From UBA1723 sp045629285 (GTDB taxonomy: Bacteria; Bacteroidota; Bacteroidia; Bacteroidales; Paludibacteraceae): a DNA stretch of 64,000 bases. A model generated the notes under the pieces. It searched no databases. It was given only the letters and a program-made list of their open reading frames with translations, and was not told the DNA's origin. Location of the stretch: assembly GCA_045629285.1 (NCBI GenBank), contig JAZQQY010000014.1, positions 56,817 to 120,816 on the forward strand. The letters are read 5' to 3'. Positions 6,306 through 16,504 of this stretch are shown piece by piece. The stretch's first letter is position 1, and each line of letters starts with the position of its first letter. A program made the translations under genes and the position numbers.

Positions 6306-8891
6306 ATGGATTTTAAGAATTTCACATTAAAAGCACAAGAAGTCGTTAAGGAATCTATCAAAATTGTACAGACTTCGGGTCAGCAAGTAATTGAGCCGGA
6401 ACATATATTCAAGGCTGCTCTTAAAGTGAGCGATAATATTGTAAACTTCCTAATGAGCAAAACAGGATCCAACGCACAAAGTATAGTCGTAGCGATGGAT
6501 AAGATGATTGCGCAGGGACCCAAAGTAAGAGGAGGCGAACCATATTTCAGCCACTTGACTAATGATCTATTCTTCAAAGCGGAAACATTAAGCCGTGAAG
6601 CCGGCGATGATTTCGTGACAGTAGAATATTTGATTCTTGGTCTGCTAAATACAGAAAGTGCCGCTGCAATAGTATTGAAAAAATTCGGTATGACCGCTGA
6701 GGATACAGCTGCTGCGATCAAGGAGTTGAGACAGGGCAGCAATGTAAAATCAGACAGTGCAGAGGAATCATATCAGGCACTTGAAAGATTCGCAATAAAT
6801 CTAAATGAGCGTGCACGTTCAGGCAAACTAGATCCGGTGATTGGCCGAGACGAGGAAATCAGACGTGTGCTTCAGATTCTTTCACGTCGTACTAAGAACA
6901 ATCCTATATTGATTGGAGAACCAGGTACAGGTAAGACAGCGATAGCTGAAGGTCTTGCACATAGAATCGTGCGTGGCGACGTGCCTGAAAACCTAAAGAC
7001 AAAGCAGCTATACTCATTGGATATGGGTGCTCTTGTGGCAGGAGCCAAATATAAAGGTGAATTCGAGGAGCGTTTGAAATCTGTTGTCAACGAGGTATCT
7101 AAATCCGACGGCGAAATCATATTGTTCATCGATGAGATTCATACTCTTGTGGGCGCAGGTAAGGGCGACGGTGCGATGGATGCCGCTAATATTTTGAAAC
7201 CAGCTCTTGCTCGTGGTGAGTTGAGATCAATCGGAGCAACTACACTTGATGAGTATCAGAAATACTTTGAGCAGGACAAGGCACTTGAGCGTCGTTTCCA
7301 GAAGGTTATCGTCGACGAGCCAGATAAGGAGAGCACAATTTCTATCCTACGTGGTTTGAAGGAGAAATATGAGACTCACCACAAGGTTCGTATCAAGGAC
7401 GATGCCATTATCGCAGCAGTTGAGCTATCAAGCAGATATATCACAGACCGTTTCTTGCCGGATAAGGCAATTGACTTGATCGACGAGGCAGCATCTCGTC
7501 TACGTATCCAGATCGACTCTGTTCCAGAGGCTCTTGATACTCTTCAGCGTGACATCATGCAGCTTGAGATCGAGCGTGAGGCAATCAAGAGAGAGAACGA
7601 CGAGAAGAAACTTGCCGCTTTGAACGCTGAAATTGCAGAGAAGAGAGACGAGTGCTCGGCGATGAAGGCTAAATGGGGAAGCGAGAAGGAACTTGTCAAC
7701 CAGGTTCAGGCAGAGAAAGTAAAAATCGAGGAATACAAATTCCAGGCAGAAAAGGCAGAGCGTGAGGGCGACTACGCACTTGTAGCCGAGCTTCGCTATG
7801 GAAAGATTAAAGATTCAGAGGAGACAATCAAATCGCTTCAGAGACAGCTTGAGGAGAACGGCATGGGCCGTATGATCAAGGAGGAGGTCGACGAGGATGA
7901 TATCGCATACATCGTAAGCCGTTGGACTGGAATTCCTGTCACTAAGATGCGTCAGAGCGAGCGTGAGAAACTACTTCATTTGGAGGAGGAATTGCATAAG
8001 AGAATCATCGGTCAGGACGACGCGATCTCGGCAATTTCAGACGCAGTACGTCGTTCACGTGCAGGATTGTCGGATCCAAAGAGGCCGATCGGTTCATTCC
8101 TATTCCTTGGTACGACAGGTGTCGGTAAGACAGAGTTGAGCAAAGCATTGGCAGAATTCTTGTTTGACGACGAGACAATGATGACTCGTATCGACATGAG
8201 TGAGTATCAGGAGAAGCACTCGGTTTCTCGTCTAGTCGGAGCGCCTCCGGGATACGTCGGATACGATGAGGGTGGTCAGTTGACTGAGGCTGTACGTCGT
8301 AAACCATATAGCGTAGTGTTGTTCGATGAGATCGAGAAGGCTCACCCAGACACATTCAACATCCTGCTTCAGGTGTTGGACGACGGACGTTTGACAGACA
8401 ACAAGGGTCGTCTAGTTGACTTCAAGAATACAATCATCATCATGACTTCCAACATGGGCTCACATGAGATCCGTGAGAAGTTTGAGAAGATGACTCCAGA
8501 GAACAAGCAAGAAACCGTAGAGTCGGCAAAGAATGCAGTGATGGACATGTTGAAAGTGACAATCCGTCCAGAGTTCTTGAACCGTATCGACGAAATCGTA
8601 ATGTTCACTCCGCTTAACAAGGAAGAGATTGGCGATATCGTTGGTCTACATGTCAAGAAGATCAAGAAGATGCTTGCCGATGTCGAGGTCAACATCGAGC
8701 TTACTCCAAAGGCAATGGAGTTCATCACAACAGAAGGCTACGATCCTGAGTTTGGTGCACGTCCGGTTAAGCGAGTTTTGCAGCGGCACCTACTTAACGA
8801 GTTGTCGAAGAAGTTGTTGGCAGGAAGCGTCAATAGAGAGAAGCCTATCATCGTAGACGCTAACGACAACGGCCTAGTATTTGAAAACTAA
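6306..8891 (+). CDS. clpB: ATP-dependent disaggregase ClpB
   Basis: This 861-residue Hsp100 chaperone threads aggregated proteins through a hexameric pore together with DnaK. The N-domain spans about 1-145. AAA1 has Walker A GEPGTGKTAIAEG near 205 and Walker B ILFIDEIHTLVGAG near 275. The charged coiled-coil M-domain spans about 400-520 and distinguishes ClpB from ClpA/ClpC. AAA2 has Walker A GTTGVGKTELSKA near 605 and Walker B VVLFDEIEKAHPD near 675. No ClpP-binding tripeptide loop stands out. The start is the ATG at 6306; a TTG nine bases upstream is unlikely. A heat-shock-type promoter and a strong terminator bracket the gene. Confidence 0.97.
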   Translation: MDFKNFTLKAQEVVKESIKIVQTSGQQVIEPEHIFKAALKVSDNIVNFLMSKTGSNAQSIVVAMDKMIAQGPKVRGGEPYFSHLTNDLFFKAETLSREAGDDFVTVEYLILGLLNTESAAAIVLKKFGMTAEDTAAAIKELRQGSNVKSDSAEESYQALERFAINLNERARSGKLDPVIGRDEEIRRVLQILSRRTKNNPILIGEPGTGKTAIAEGLAHRIVRGDVPENLKTKQLYSLDMGALVAGAKYKGEFEERLKSVVNEVSKSDGEIILFIDEIHTLVGAGKGDGAMDAANILKPALARGELRSIGATTLDEYQKYFEQDKALERRFQKVIVDEPDKESTISILRGLKEKYETHHKVRIKDDAIIAAVELSSRYITDRFLPDKAIDLIDEAASRLRIQIDSVPEALDTLQRDIMQLEIEREAIKRENDEKKLAALNAEIAEKRDECSAMKAKWGSEKELVNQVQAEKVKIEEYKFQAEKAEREGDYALVAELRYGKIKDSEETIKSLQRQLEENGMGRMIKEEVDEDDIAYIVSRWTGIPVTKMRQSEREKLLHLEEELHKRIIGQDDAISAISDAVRRSRAGLSDPKRPIGSFLFLGTTGVGKTELSKALAEFLFDDETMMTRIDMSEYQEKHSVSRLVGAPPGYVGYDEGGQLTEAVRRKPYSVVLFDEIEKAHPDTFNILLQVLDDGRLTDNKGRLVDFKNTIIIMTSNMGSHEIREKFEKMTPENKQETVESAKNAVMDMLKVTIRPEFLNRIDEIVMFTPLNKEEIGDIVGLHVKKIKKMLADVEVNIELTPKAMEFITTEGYDPEFGARPVKRVLQRHLLNELSKKLLAGSVNREKPIIVDANDNGLVFEN

Positions 8892-8954
8892 CCCATTTTT
8901 CGGGCAAAACAACAATATTACGAGTTTTTCATTTGGTATTTAAGGTTGAAAGAA

Positions 8955-8994
8955 GTCAGGATTCAGTGATTTGAATCCTGACTTTTGTTTTTTT
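8955..8994 (+). terminator. Terminator of clpB
   Basis: An 11-bp stem (8955-8965 with 8972-8982) is followed by a T-rich tract to 8994. Confidence 0.85.
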
Positions 8995-9021
8995 AGATAA
9001 CATCTTATTTTCTGTTTTTTT

Positions 9022-9029
9022 TAATTTTG
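9022..9029 (+). promoter_or_regulatory. -7 element of the GLUG-repeat gene
   Basis: TAATTTTG followed by CACAC, 35 nt before the ATG at 9065. Confidence 0.65.
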
Positions 9030-9064
9030 CACACGATACATTAATAATACAAAAAATACAAATA

Positions 9065-12000
9065 ATGCGTAAACTGTACTATTTATTAGCCTCATACTTT
9101 ATCATGTTTAGTTCAATTGGCAAAGCAATGGAAGGCACAGGTTCTTTGGAAGACCCATTTCTTATCACGAATGTTGAAGATTTTAATGAATACTGTTCAT
9201 TAAAAGTAGACACATTCAATGCCAAGCTGGTAGCTGACATTGTTTTGAATAAAAACGTACTTGACAAAAACTACCAGTTGAACAAAGATTCATTCGTGAC
9301 ATGGGACAAGAGTGTCAAAATCAACGCCACCTTTGACGGAAACGGGCATAGTATATCCGGTTTGTTCAAACAAGATACTAAAACCGTAACGGGCAAATAT
9401 GGCCTTTTTGCCAAGATTGGGGAAAAAGGATTGGTTAAAAATCTCACAGTCAAGGACGCTTATCTAGCTTGTGAATCCAAAATCAAACGTTCTACATATT
9501 TTGGAGGTATATGTACCGAGTCAGAAGGAATAATTGATAATTGTCATTTTGAAGGATGTATTGTCGATAGTTCCATGGCAAGCGACTACGATTATTCTTA
9601 TGCAGGAGGAATTTGTGGATCTGCGACAGGCGGTTCCATTACAAACTGTAGTGTCAATGGCTCATTTTTCTGTAAAAATACCGTAGGTGGAATTGTCGGA
9701 AATGCCAATGACGGAACAAAAGTTAGCGTTTGTACAACCAAAGGATCCATTTATTGTGATGGAATTGCAGGAGGTATTGTCGGAAAGGGAGACAATATGA
9801 ACGCTGAAATAGACAGTTGCTATAACTATGCTAATATCACAGCATCATATGAAGCCGCAGGAATTTTAGCAAAAAATAGAAAACTCAATTCTTTTAACTC
9901 ATGTTTCAATTTTGGAAATATTGAGTCGACACTCTATCATTCTGCCGGCATTTCTGCAGGATATGCAAAAAAAGTGACAAATTGTGAAAACGTCGGAACG
10001 GTTATAGGATCCGTCCATAAATATACCAGTGAATATTCCGCATGTGGAATTGTATTCAGTTGCGACACCATCTTAAATTGCAATAATCAAGGAACAATCA
10101 AAGGAACCAGCAATGTGGCGGGGATCTGTGGCTCCGTATCTGAAAAAATGGTCTTTTGTCATAATTCCGGATCTATTATTGCAACAGGAGACAATGTAGC
10201 AGGAATATGCGTCTACTACGGTGTTGACGACTACTATCCTGCACCAGTCTCTCCTCTTGACGCTTTAAGCTATAATACAGGAGACGTGACAGGCAAGAAA
10301 AACGTGGCTGGTATCACGACAAATGTAAATGACGGAATCAGTGCTTGTTTCAACCTCGGCCACATCACAGCAGACACTCTTGCGGCTGGAATCGTTCCCG
10401 ACATTCACATAGAAGATATCAATAACTGCTATAATCTAGGAACCATCACAGCAAAATACGGAGCTTATGGCATTTCTCGTAATGCTATCATTAATTCATG
10501 TTTCAATGGAGGCATAGTGGAAGCTGATACATGCTACGAACCGCTAGCAGAGTCTAAATCAAACATCCACAGAAGTGTTTTCAATAAAGACCTCTACAAC
10601 AAATATTCTGAAGACTCCTACGCTGATTATGGTTTGTCCACAGAAGAACTTCTTGACATAAAGATTGTACTTTCCAAATTAGGGAATTCAAAATGGTGCA
10701 TGAACGAGGACCACAATGCAGAGCTCTACTATCCACAGATTAAGGGATTCAACGGTATATTAGAAGCAAGTTCTTTCAAAAAGATTGAATTCGATGAAAA
10801 CGGTTTTTGCAAAGAATATCCTAACCATTATCAACCAGCTCCAATTGTGGATAGTGTAGTGCAAATCTCCAATGGAGGTCAACTTTTCTGGTATCAAGAG
10901 AAAGTCAACCACGACAGATGGGACAATGTAGATGCTGTGTTGTTGAACGACATTGTAATAGAGACCGACAATAACATTCTAAATATCGGCATGTTATCAG
11001 ACACATCATATACTCCAGGAGAAGGATATCATGAGTGGAGACCAATAGGGTACACTTCTGACCAATTCAAAGCGACAATAGATGGCAAAGGCCATACAAT
11101 CAGTGGACTTGTAAGTTTTACAGAAGGAGAGTATACAAACACAGAATATAACGCAGGGTTAGTGTCTACCCTTGCAGAGGGCGGTGTCATAAAAGACTTA
11201 ACAATTGCAGATTCTCATATCTCTACTCTTCGTTCCTATACAGCTGGTCTTGTTGCCAATAACAGAGGCGAGATCAAGAATTGTAAGGTGAAGAACTGCC
11301 TCCTTAAAGGTTCCTTAAAAGGTCACACAGGAGTATCTAGATACACAGGAGGAATATGCTGCAAGAACTACGGAGTAATAGACTCTGTAGATGTGTTTTC
11401 TACAACAGTATATGGACTATCCCAAAATGGAGGAATTGCTTCTGTAAATTACGGCACTGTATCCAATTGTACATTCTACGGCAATGTCATCAGCGACAAC
11501 TCTGCAGCAGGTATTGTATCAAACAACAATGGCATAATTCGTGGATGCACAAACAAAGGGTCTGAGACAGGCAGTTATGTAGGTGGCATCTGCTACAGCA
11601 ATAGTACAAAAGCTCTGATTGAAAATTGTATAAATGCATCTGCCGATTTCCACAACATAAAAAATCCGCATTTGTCTTCCGTTAATGCAGGAGGCATCTG
11701 TACAAACAATGAAACTTATTTTGAGGAAACAGGTAAGATCATCAATTGCACAAACATCGCATCTTCTGACTCTATCTCATTTGCAGGAATTTGCGATTAC
11801 AATCTTGGACTTATTTCCAACTGTTGGAATAAAGGAAAAATCATGAATGCACCAGCGGCTAGTGGCATTGTCAACACCAATGGTGGAACTGTTGAATTAT
11901 GCTTCAATCTTGGTGAAATTAATGGAATCGAAAAACTAGGTGGTATTGTAGCTTGGAACATAAACAAAGGCAATGTAAAAAAATGCATGAATTTTGGCAA

Positions 12001-12670
12001 TGTCTCAGGAACTAAAAATTATATTGGCGGAATAGTTGGACTTTCTTATGCATCAGTTGACAACTGCGCGAACTGGGGCACAGTGAGTGGAGCCGACTAC
12101 GTAGGAGGAGTTGTCGGTGGGGCTTACATTCTTGACTCTTGTTATTCTGTAGGTTCTGTATATGGAAACGGAGATTTCATAGGTTGTATCGTCGGTAAAG
12201 ACGAAAACAAATACGCTTCAAATAACTTTCGTAATTGTTATGCCAATAGCGATTCATGCAGTGCATTGAGCAATCATAGTGAAAGTGTTGAAAAAGGGAC
12301 AACTTATCTTATATCATCGTCTATGCGTGGAGAAGCCGCAAAAAATAATATGGTCAATCTTGATTTTGAAAACATTTGGTACATAGTCGACGGGCAATTT
12401 CCTCTATTAACGGAATGTAAAGATTATGAAGATTTGATTATCAAAACATACACAGAAATAAGAAACTGTACATCATCAGATATTGAACTAAAATGTTTTT
12501 CTGCAAATGGAATCGTATTCATAATGGCACCATCAAAGATGAATATACCTTTATTCAATGTCAATGGCATGCTAGTAAAAAATGTTTTTCTTCATGAGGG
12601 TATGAATGAAATAAACGATATAGAAAAAGGCATCTATATTTTAGGCGACAAAAAGATTATAGTTCGATAA
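9065..12670 (+). CDS. GLUG-repeat surface adhesin-like T9SS cargo
   Basis: This 1201-residue secreted protein begins with a signal peptide (1-21) and the GTGSLEDPFLI opening typical of GLUG-type beta-helix proteins. Many ~25-residue repeats follow with the pattern G-G-I-x-G or A-G-I, then a Cys-Asn-x-G-x-[IV] rung. They form two arrays: residues about 110-500, and about 700-1110 after a second lead-in with GHTISGL that mirrors the first. The last ~65 residues resemble a T9SS sorting domain (FNVNGMLVKN, then a KGIYIL turn and terminal KKIIVR). It is predicted to be exported by the PorKLMN system also in this window and anchored at the surface. An adhesive role is inferred from the fold. Confidence 0.82.
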   Translation: MRKLYYLLASYFIMFSSIGKAMEGTGSLEDPFLITNVEDFNEYCSLKVDTFNAKLVADIVLNKNVLDKNYQLNKDSFVTWDKSVKINATFDGNGHSISGLFKQDTKTVTGKYGLFAKIGEKGLVKNLTVKDAYLACESKIKRSTYFGGICTESEGIIDNCHFEGCIVDSSMASDYDYSYAGGICGSATGGSITNCSVNGSFFCKNTVGGIVGNANDGTKVSVCTTKGSIYCDGIAGGIVGKGDNMNAEIDSCYNYANITASYEAAGILAKNRKLNSFNSCFNFGNIESTLYHSAGISAGYAKKVTNCENVGTVIGSVHKYTSEYSACGIVFSCDTILNCNNQGTIKGTSNVAGICGSVSEKMVFCHNSGSIIATGDNVAGICVYYGVDDYYPAPVSPLDALSYNTGDVTGKKNVAGITTNVNDGISACFNLGHITADTLAAGIVPDIHIEDINNCYNLGTITAKYGAYGISRNAIINSCFNGGIVEADTCYEPLAESKSNIHRSVFNKDLYNKYSEDSYADYGLSTEELLDIKIVLSKLGNSKWCMNEDHNAELYYPQIKGFNGILEASSFKKIEFDENGFCKEYPNHYQPAPIVDSVVQISNGGQLFWYQEKVNHDRWDNVDAVLLNDIVIETDNNILNIGMLSDTSYTPGEGYHEWRPIGYTSDQFKATIDGKGHTISGLVSFTEGEYTNTEYNAGLVSTLAEGGVIKDLTIADSHISTLRSYTAGLVANNRGEIKNCKVKNCLLKGSLKGHTGVSRYTGGICCKNYGVIDSVDVFSTTVYGLSQNGGIASVNYGTVSNCTFYGNVISDNSAAGIVSNNNGIIRGCTNKGSETGSYVGGICYSNSTKALIENCINASADFHNIKNPHLSSVNAGGICTNNETYFEETGKIINCTNIASSDSISFAGICDYNLGLISNCWNKGKIMNAPAASGIVNTNGGTVELCFNLGEINGIEKLGGIVAWNINKGNVKKCMNFGNVSGTKNYIGGIVGLSYASVDNCANWGTVSGADYVGGVVGGAYILDSCYSVGSVYGNGDFIGCIVGKDENKYASNNFRNCYANSDSCSALSNHSESVEKGTTYLISSSMRGEAAKNNMVNLDFENIWYIVDGQFPLLTECKDYEDLIIKTYTEIRNCTSSDIELKCFSANGIVFIMAPSKMNIPLFNVNGMLVKNVFLHEGMNEINDIEKGIYILGDKKIIVR

Positions 12671-12695
12671 TCAATTTGTATACGAAGTAAAACTC

Positions 12696-12738
12696 GGAGA
12701 GTATAACAAACATTTCTTGTTATACTCTCCATCTTTTT
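12696..12738 (+). terminator. Terminator of the GLUG-repeat gene
   Basis: A 14-bp perfect stem (12696-12709 with 12717-12730) is followed by a T-rich tract. Confidence 0.9.
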
Positions 12739-12801
12739 ATAATTAAATTCAAACGCAAAAGTTTTTGCACCGTCTACCCCATCATTCTCATAAATAATTC
12801 T

Positions 12802-12809
12802 TATCTTTG
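12802..12809 (+). promoter_or_regulatory. -7 element of malQ
   Basis: TATCTTTG, 38 nt before the malQ ATG. Confidence 0.65.
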
Positions 12810-12847
12810 GCATATTCCTATCATTCATAGCAAAAAGGAGAGATATT

Positions 12848-15502
12848 ATGTCGCAGATAACATTCGTATTAAAAGCAGACGGCATCGTAGCCGATCAAAT
12901 ATATATCGCAGGAGCCTGTAATGAGCTAGGCTTCACTGAAGAGAATGCTCTTCCAATGATGGAAACATCGGAAGGTTGGACAGTAACAATCAATGCCAAC
13001 CGCAGCAATATCAGATATTCATACTTCTATAAGATTGGCGAAGAGACTCGTCAGGAGCCTTGGATGTCAAGAAAAGTGGAGTTCCCTTCAAAAGCGAATA
13101 TAAAAATTGCGATTGTCGACAGATACGGAGCTCCAGATGTCTCTAAAAATATTTTGAGCACCAAGGTGTTCTCTGAAGCAGTCTGCCACCACGAGACAAC
13201 TTTCGAAATGCCCAAAAGAAGCTTGCCGACTATATTCTCCATTACAATGCCAAACCTTCTTGCCGAACATGAAATTTGTCTGATCGGCGACCAGAGTCAG
13301 TGGGGCAAATGGAAAGAAGACGAAGCAATACAGATGCAATGCGCTGGTGCACCATATTTGTGGTGTGCATCAGAAGGCAGCAAGCTAAAGAAAGCTGCAG
13401 AATATAAATACGTAATCAGAGATAAAAAGACCAAAGCCATCCTTGCTTGGGAAGACGGAGAAAACCGTAAGTTCAAGATTCCCAAAGGAAGCTATAATCT
13501 TGTGATTGTAAACGATGGCGTTCCAAACTTCATGTTGCCTCCTTTCAAAGGTGCCGGAGTTGCTATTCCTGTCTTCTCTCTACGTACTAAAAAGAGTTTT
13601 GGTTGTGGTGAATTCAGTGATCTAAAACCATTTGCAGATCTGACAAAGGCTATGGGATTACGTATCATCCAGACTCTTCCTATCAACGATACGACAAGCC
13701 GCCATACTTGGAAAGATTCATATCCATACAGTGCAATCTCAACATTCGCCCTTCATCCAATGTATATTTCGATCGAAGAGTGTGGAGAAGTGCCAAACAA
13801 GCACGATTACGACAAGTTGCGCAACGAGCTTAACACAAACGAGACTGTCGACTATGAGAAGGTGATGGAGCTGAAGATGAGCATCCTTCAAACAATGTTC
13901 GAAAGAGATAAGAACGAAGTGCTCAACAGTAAAGAGTTCAAAGCTTTCTATGAAGCAAACATGCACTGGCTACGTCCGTATGCCGCATTCTCATACCTGA
14001 GAGATAAATTCGGCACATGCGAAACTGCGCAGTGGGGAGATTACGCCAACTATACAGAAGGAAAAATGTCTGCGCTTTGCGACACACAGAGCGTAGCATA
14101 TCCAAAGATAACATTCTACTACTACCTACAGTTCAATTTGGACAGACAGTTGAAAAACGCTGTTGCATACTGTCATAGCATCGGAGTCGCACTAAAGGGA
14201 GACATTCCAATCGGCATGGATTTGAACAGTGTCGACGTATGGCAATACCCGCGTTTGTTCGACTGTAACGGTAGCGCAGGAGCTCCACCTGATGATTTCT
14301 CTATCTATGGTCAGAACTGGGGATTCCCAATCTACAATTGGAAAGAGATGCAGAAAGACGACTATTCATGGTGGAGAGCTCGTTTCAACAAGATGTCAGA
14401 CTATTTCGATGCATACCGAATCGATCACATCCTTGGATTCTTCCGTATCTTCAGAATCCCTAAAGATTGCGTTTGGGGCTTGCTAGGTCAGTTTGCTCCG
14501 GCACTACCTATGACAAAAGACGAGATTGAGTCATTCGGAATCAATTTCAACGAAGACAAATTATGCAATCCGAACACAGATGACGAGATGTTGAGAAAGC
14601 TGTTTGGCGGCGACGATTTGCTAGTCAAGCAGAAATATCTCACATTGGAAAATGACAGATACGTTCTACGCAAAGAGGTCAACACTCAACGCAAGATCAA
14701 AGCATTGCTACCATATAGCACTGATGCGGAGAAAAAGATTCGCGACGGATTGATGAGCCTTCTATGTCAAGTGATTTTCGTGCGCGATTATCAGGATCCT
14801 ACAAAATACCATCCACGCATCACTGTTCAGACAAGTGAAGCATACGCTCTACTTGAACCAGAGATGCAAGACAAGATAAACAAACTATACAACTATTTCT
14901 ACTTTGAGCGTCACAACTCATTCTGGGCGGAGCAGGCTATGGAAAAACTTCCATCGTTGGTTCACAGCACAACAATGATGTGTTGCGGTGAAGATCTAGG
15001 TATGGTTCCTGCATGTGTGCCTGACGTGATGAACAATCTTGGCATACTTTCGTTGGAGATCCAACGTATGCCTAAGGAGTTCAACGTAGAGTTCGGATTC
15101 TTGGAAAGAACACCATACCGTAGCGTCTGCACAACGTCGACACACGATATGAGCACAATGAGAGCTTGGTGGGAGGAAGACAAAGGAAAGACACAAAGAT
15201 ACTTCAACAACTATCTTCACGAATACGGAGAGGCTCCTTTGTTCTGCGAACCATGGATATGCGAGAGAATCATCAAACTTCATTTGGAGTCGCCGGCAAT
15301 GTGGGTGATTCTACCTTTGCAGGATTGGATGGCGATTGACGGAAACATCCGTTGGAACCAGACATTCAAGGAGAGAATCAACGATCCCGGAAATCCGGAC
15401 AACTATTGGTGCTATCGTATGCATAAGACAGTTGAAGAACTGCTACAGGACAAGACTCTATGCGATACAGTATCAGGATTGAACAAGAAATACGGAAGAT
15501 AA
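12848..15502 (+). CDS. malQ: 4-alpha-glucanotransferase with two N-terminal CBM20 domains
   Basis: This 884-residue cytosolic GH77 enzyme transfers glucan segments between maltodextrins and supports glycogen and starch breakdown. Two starch-binding CBM20 modules occupy about 1-115 and 130-240; the second has the LIGDQSQWGKW signature. The GH77 barrel follows with GDIPIGMDLNSVDVW, the catalytic nucleophile region YRIDHILGFFRIF, CCGEDLGMVP with the acid residue, and TSTHDMSTMR. This layout matches the plant DPE2-like type common in Bacteroidota rather than the shorter E. coli enzyme. The ATG follows an AAAAAGGAG ribosome-binding site. No other mal genes adjoin it. Confidence 0.95.
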   Translation: MSQITFVLKADGIVADQIYIAGACNELGFTEENALPMMETSEGWTVTINANRSNIRYSYFYKIGEETRQEPWMSRKVEFPSKANIKIAIVDRYGAPDVSKNILSTKVFSEAVCHHETTFEMPKRSLPTIFSITMPNLLAEHEICLIGDQSQWGKWKEDEAIQMQCAGAPYLWCASEGSKLKKAAEYKYVIRDKKTKAILAWEDGENRKFKIPKGSYNLVIVNDGVPNFMLPPFKGAGVAIPVFSLRTKKSFGCGEFSDLKPFADLTKAMGLRIIQTLPINDTTSRHTWKDSYPYSAISTFALHPMYISIEECGEVPNKHDYDKLRNELNTNETVDYEKVMELKMSILQTMFERDKNEVLNSKEFKAFYEANMHWLRPYAAFSYLRDKFGTCETAQWGDYANYTEGKMSALCDTQSVAYPKITFYYYLQFNLDRQLKNAVAYCHSIGVALKGDIPIGMDLNSVDVWQYPRLFDCNGSAGAPPDDFSIYGQNWGFPIYNWKEMQKDDYSWWRARFNKMSDYFDAYRIDHILGFFRIFRIPKDCVWGLLGQFAPALPMTKDEIESFGINFNEDKLCNPNTDDEMLRKLFGGDDLLVKQKYLTLENDRYVLRKEVNTQRKIKALLPYSTDAEKKIRDGLMSLLCQVIFVRDYQDPTKYHPRITVQTSEAYALLEPEMQDKINKLYNYFYFERHNSFWAEQAMEKLPSLVHSTTMMCCGEDLGMVPACVPDVMNNLGILSLEIQRMPKEFNVEFGFLERTPYRSVCTTSTHDMSTMRAWWEEDKGKTQRYFNNYLHEYGEAPLFCEPWICERIIKLHLESPAMWVILPLQDWMAIDGNIRWNQTFKERINDPGNPDNYWCYRMHKTVEELLQDKTLCDTVSGLNKKYGR

Positions 15503-15526
15503 TTCGTAATTAATGGCAATAAAACA

Positions 15527-15560
15527 GGAGACGTGAATGATCGCGTCTCCTTAATTTTTA
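15527..15560. terminator. Bidirectional terminator/GAGACG palindrome between malQ and DUF445 gene
   Basis: The arms GGAGACG and CGTCTCC (15527-15533, 15544-15550) flank a 10-nt loop between convergent genes and are followed by TTAATTTTT. The arms carry the GAGACG core of the dispersed family. Confidence 0.65.
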
Positions 15561-15583
15561 TCCATAAACCCAGATTGGATTTA

Positions 15584-16504
15584 TCAGATCATAATGAATA
15601 TATTAGCTAATCCTATGATAGCACCAAGCAATCCACCTAATACGACCAACATCTTCAATTCGGTGTTGGCGACATCAAGCACCAGAGACTCTACCATAGG
15701 CATATCCATATTCTGAATTTTCTCCTCAACCACTTTTCTGATATCTACGGTTTGCAATATGCGAGGCAACTCAGATTTGACTTTCTCTGTATATATCTCC
15801 ACCACATATTGCTTGATTGTCTCCAGTTTTTCATTGGAAACAGATGCAGCCCAAGAAGAGACCGTGCCATTTGAAAAACGTTCTACCTCATCATTCACAA
15901 TTGACAGAATCATTCTTTTTCCGTCGCCACGCATAACATCATTGATAAGATCTGCTAGTTTGGGAGTCATCTTCTCCTTCAACGAATCAGCAACGATATT
16001 GTTCATCATTTTGCCCCAGAACCCGTTTCCTGCCTTTTCATCAAGAGCCAAGACTGCAGAAGATGCTATTCTCTGACCAATAGTGTCGTCGGAAACTATT
16101 CCGTCGATCTTATTTTCCAAATTACCGACCACCCTTTTCTTCAATGCATCAATACGCTCCTCTCCTGCATATTTACTGAAAAATGCCATGAGAGTCTCAT
16201 CATTCTCTTGTAAAGAGCGAACCAAAGAATCAACTTTAGCCTTGATTTTAGATATTGTATCTTCCGACAAAAGCATCTTAGAAATACCGTCGACATCAAC
16301 AAGTTTCTCTCCAACTACCCTACCGATTGCTCTAGCCAGATCATTTTGTCGTTTGGGAATGATTCCCGGAGTAAACGGCACTACAAAACCAAAGATACGT
16401 TTCTCCGTATAAGGGCGAAACATCATCTTTATCGCCAGATAATTGGTAAATGCACCAATGATTCCTCCCAGCACTACCGGGAATAGTATTCTGATTATTT
16501 CCAT
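15584..16504 (-). CDS. DUF445-family membrane protein
   Basis: This 306-residue protein of unknown function is related to B. subtilis YheB/YtaB-type proteins. An N-terminal membrane helix (about 3-22) has the conserved GAFTNYLAIKMMF motif, followed by PGIIPKRQNDLARAIG. A long helical region follows, with predicted amphipathic segments around 60-260, then a C-terminal hydrophobic helix (about 285-303). Residues GG near the end sit inside that helix. The start is the ATG at 16504; the frame's TTG one codon earlier is less likely. It converges on malQ and diverges from the NAD operon. No function can be read from context. Confidence 0.85.
   Translation of the reverse strand: MEIIRILFPVVLGGIIGAFTNYLAIKMMFRPYTEKRIFGFVVPFTPGIIPKRQNDLARAIGRVVGEKLVDVDGISKMLLSEDTISKIKAKVDSLVRSLQENDETLMAFFSKYAGEERIDALKKRVVGNLENKIDGIVSDDTIGQRIASSAVLALDEKAGNGFWGKMMNNIVADSLKEKMTPKLADLINDVMRGDGKRMILSIVNDEVERFSNGTVSSWAASVSNEKLETIKQYVVEIYTEKVKSELPRILQTVDIRKVVEEKIQNMDMPMVESLVLDVANTELKMLVVLGGLLGAIIGLANIFIMI

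Noticed and set aside
11356..11565. Frames inside large genes on other strands or phases (for example within the GLUG gene, nadV and the activase)
   Set aside because: They lie wholly within well-supported genes, have no promoter or start context and read as low-complexity shadows.
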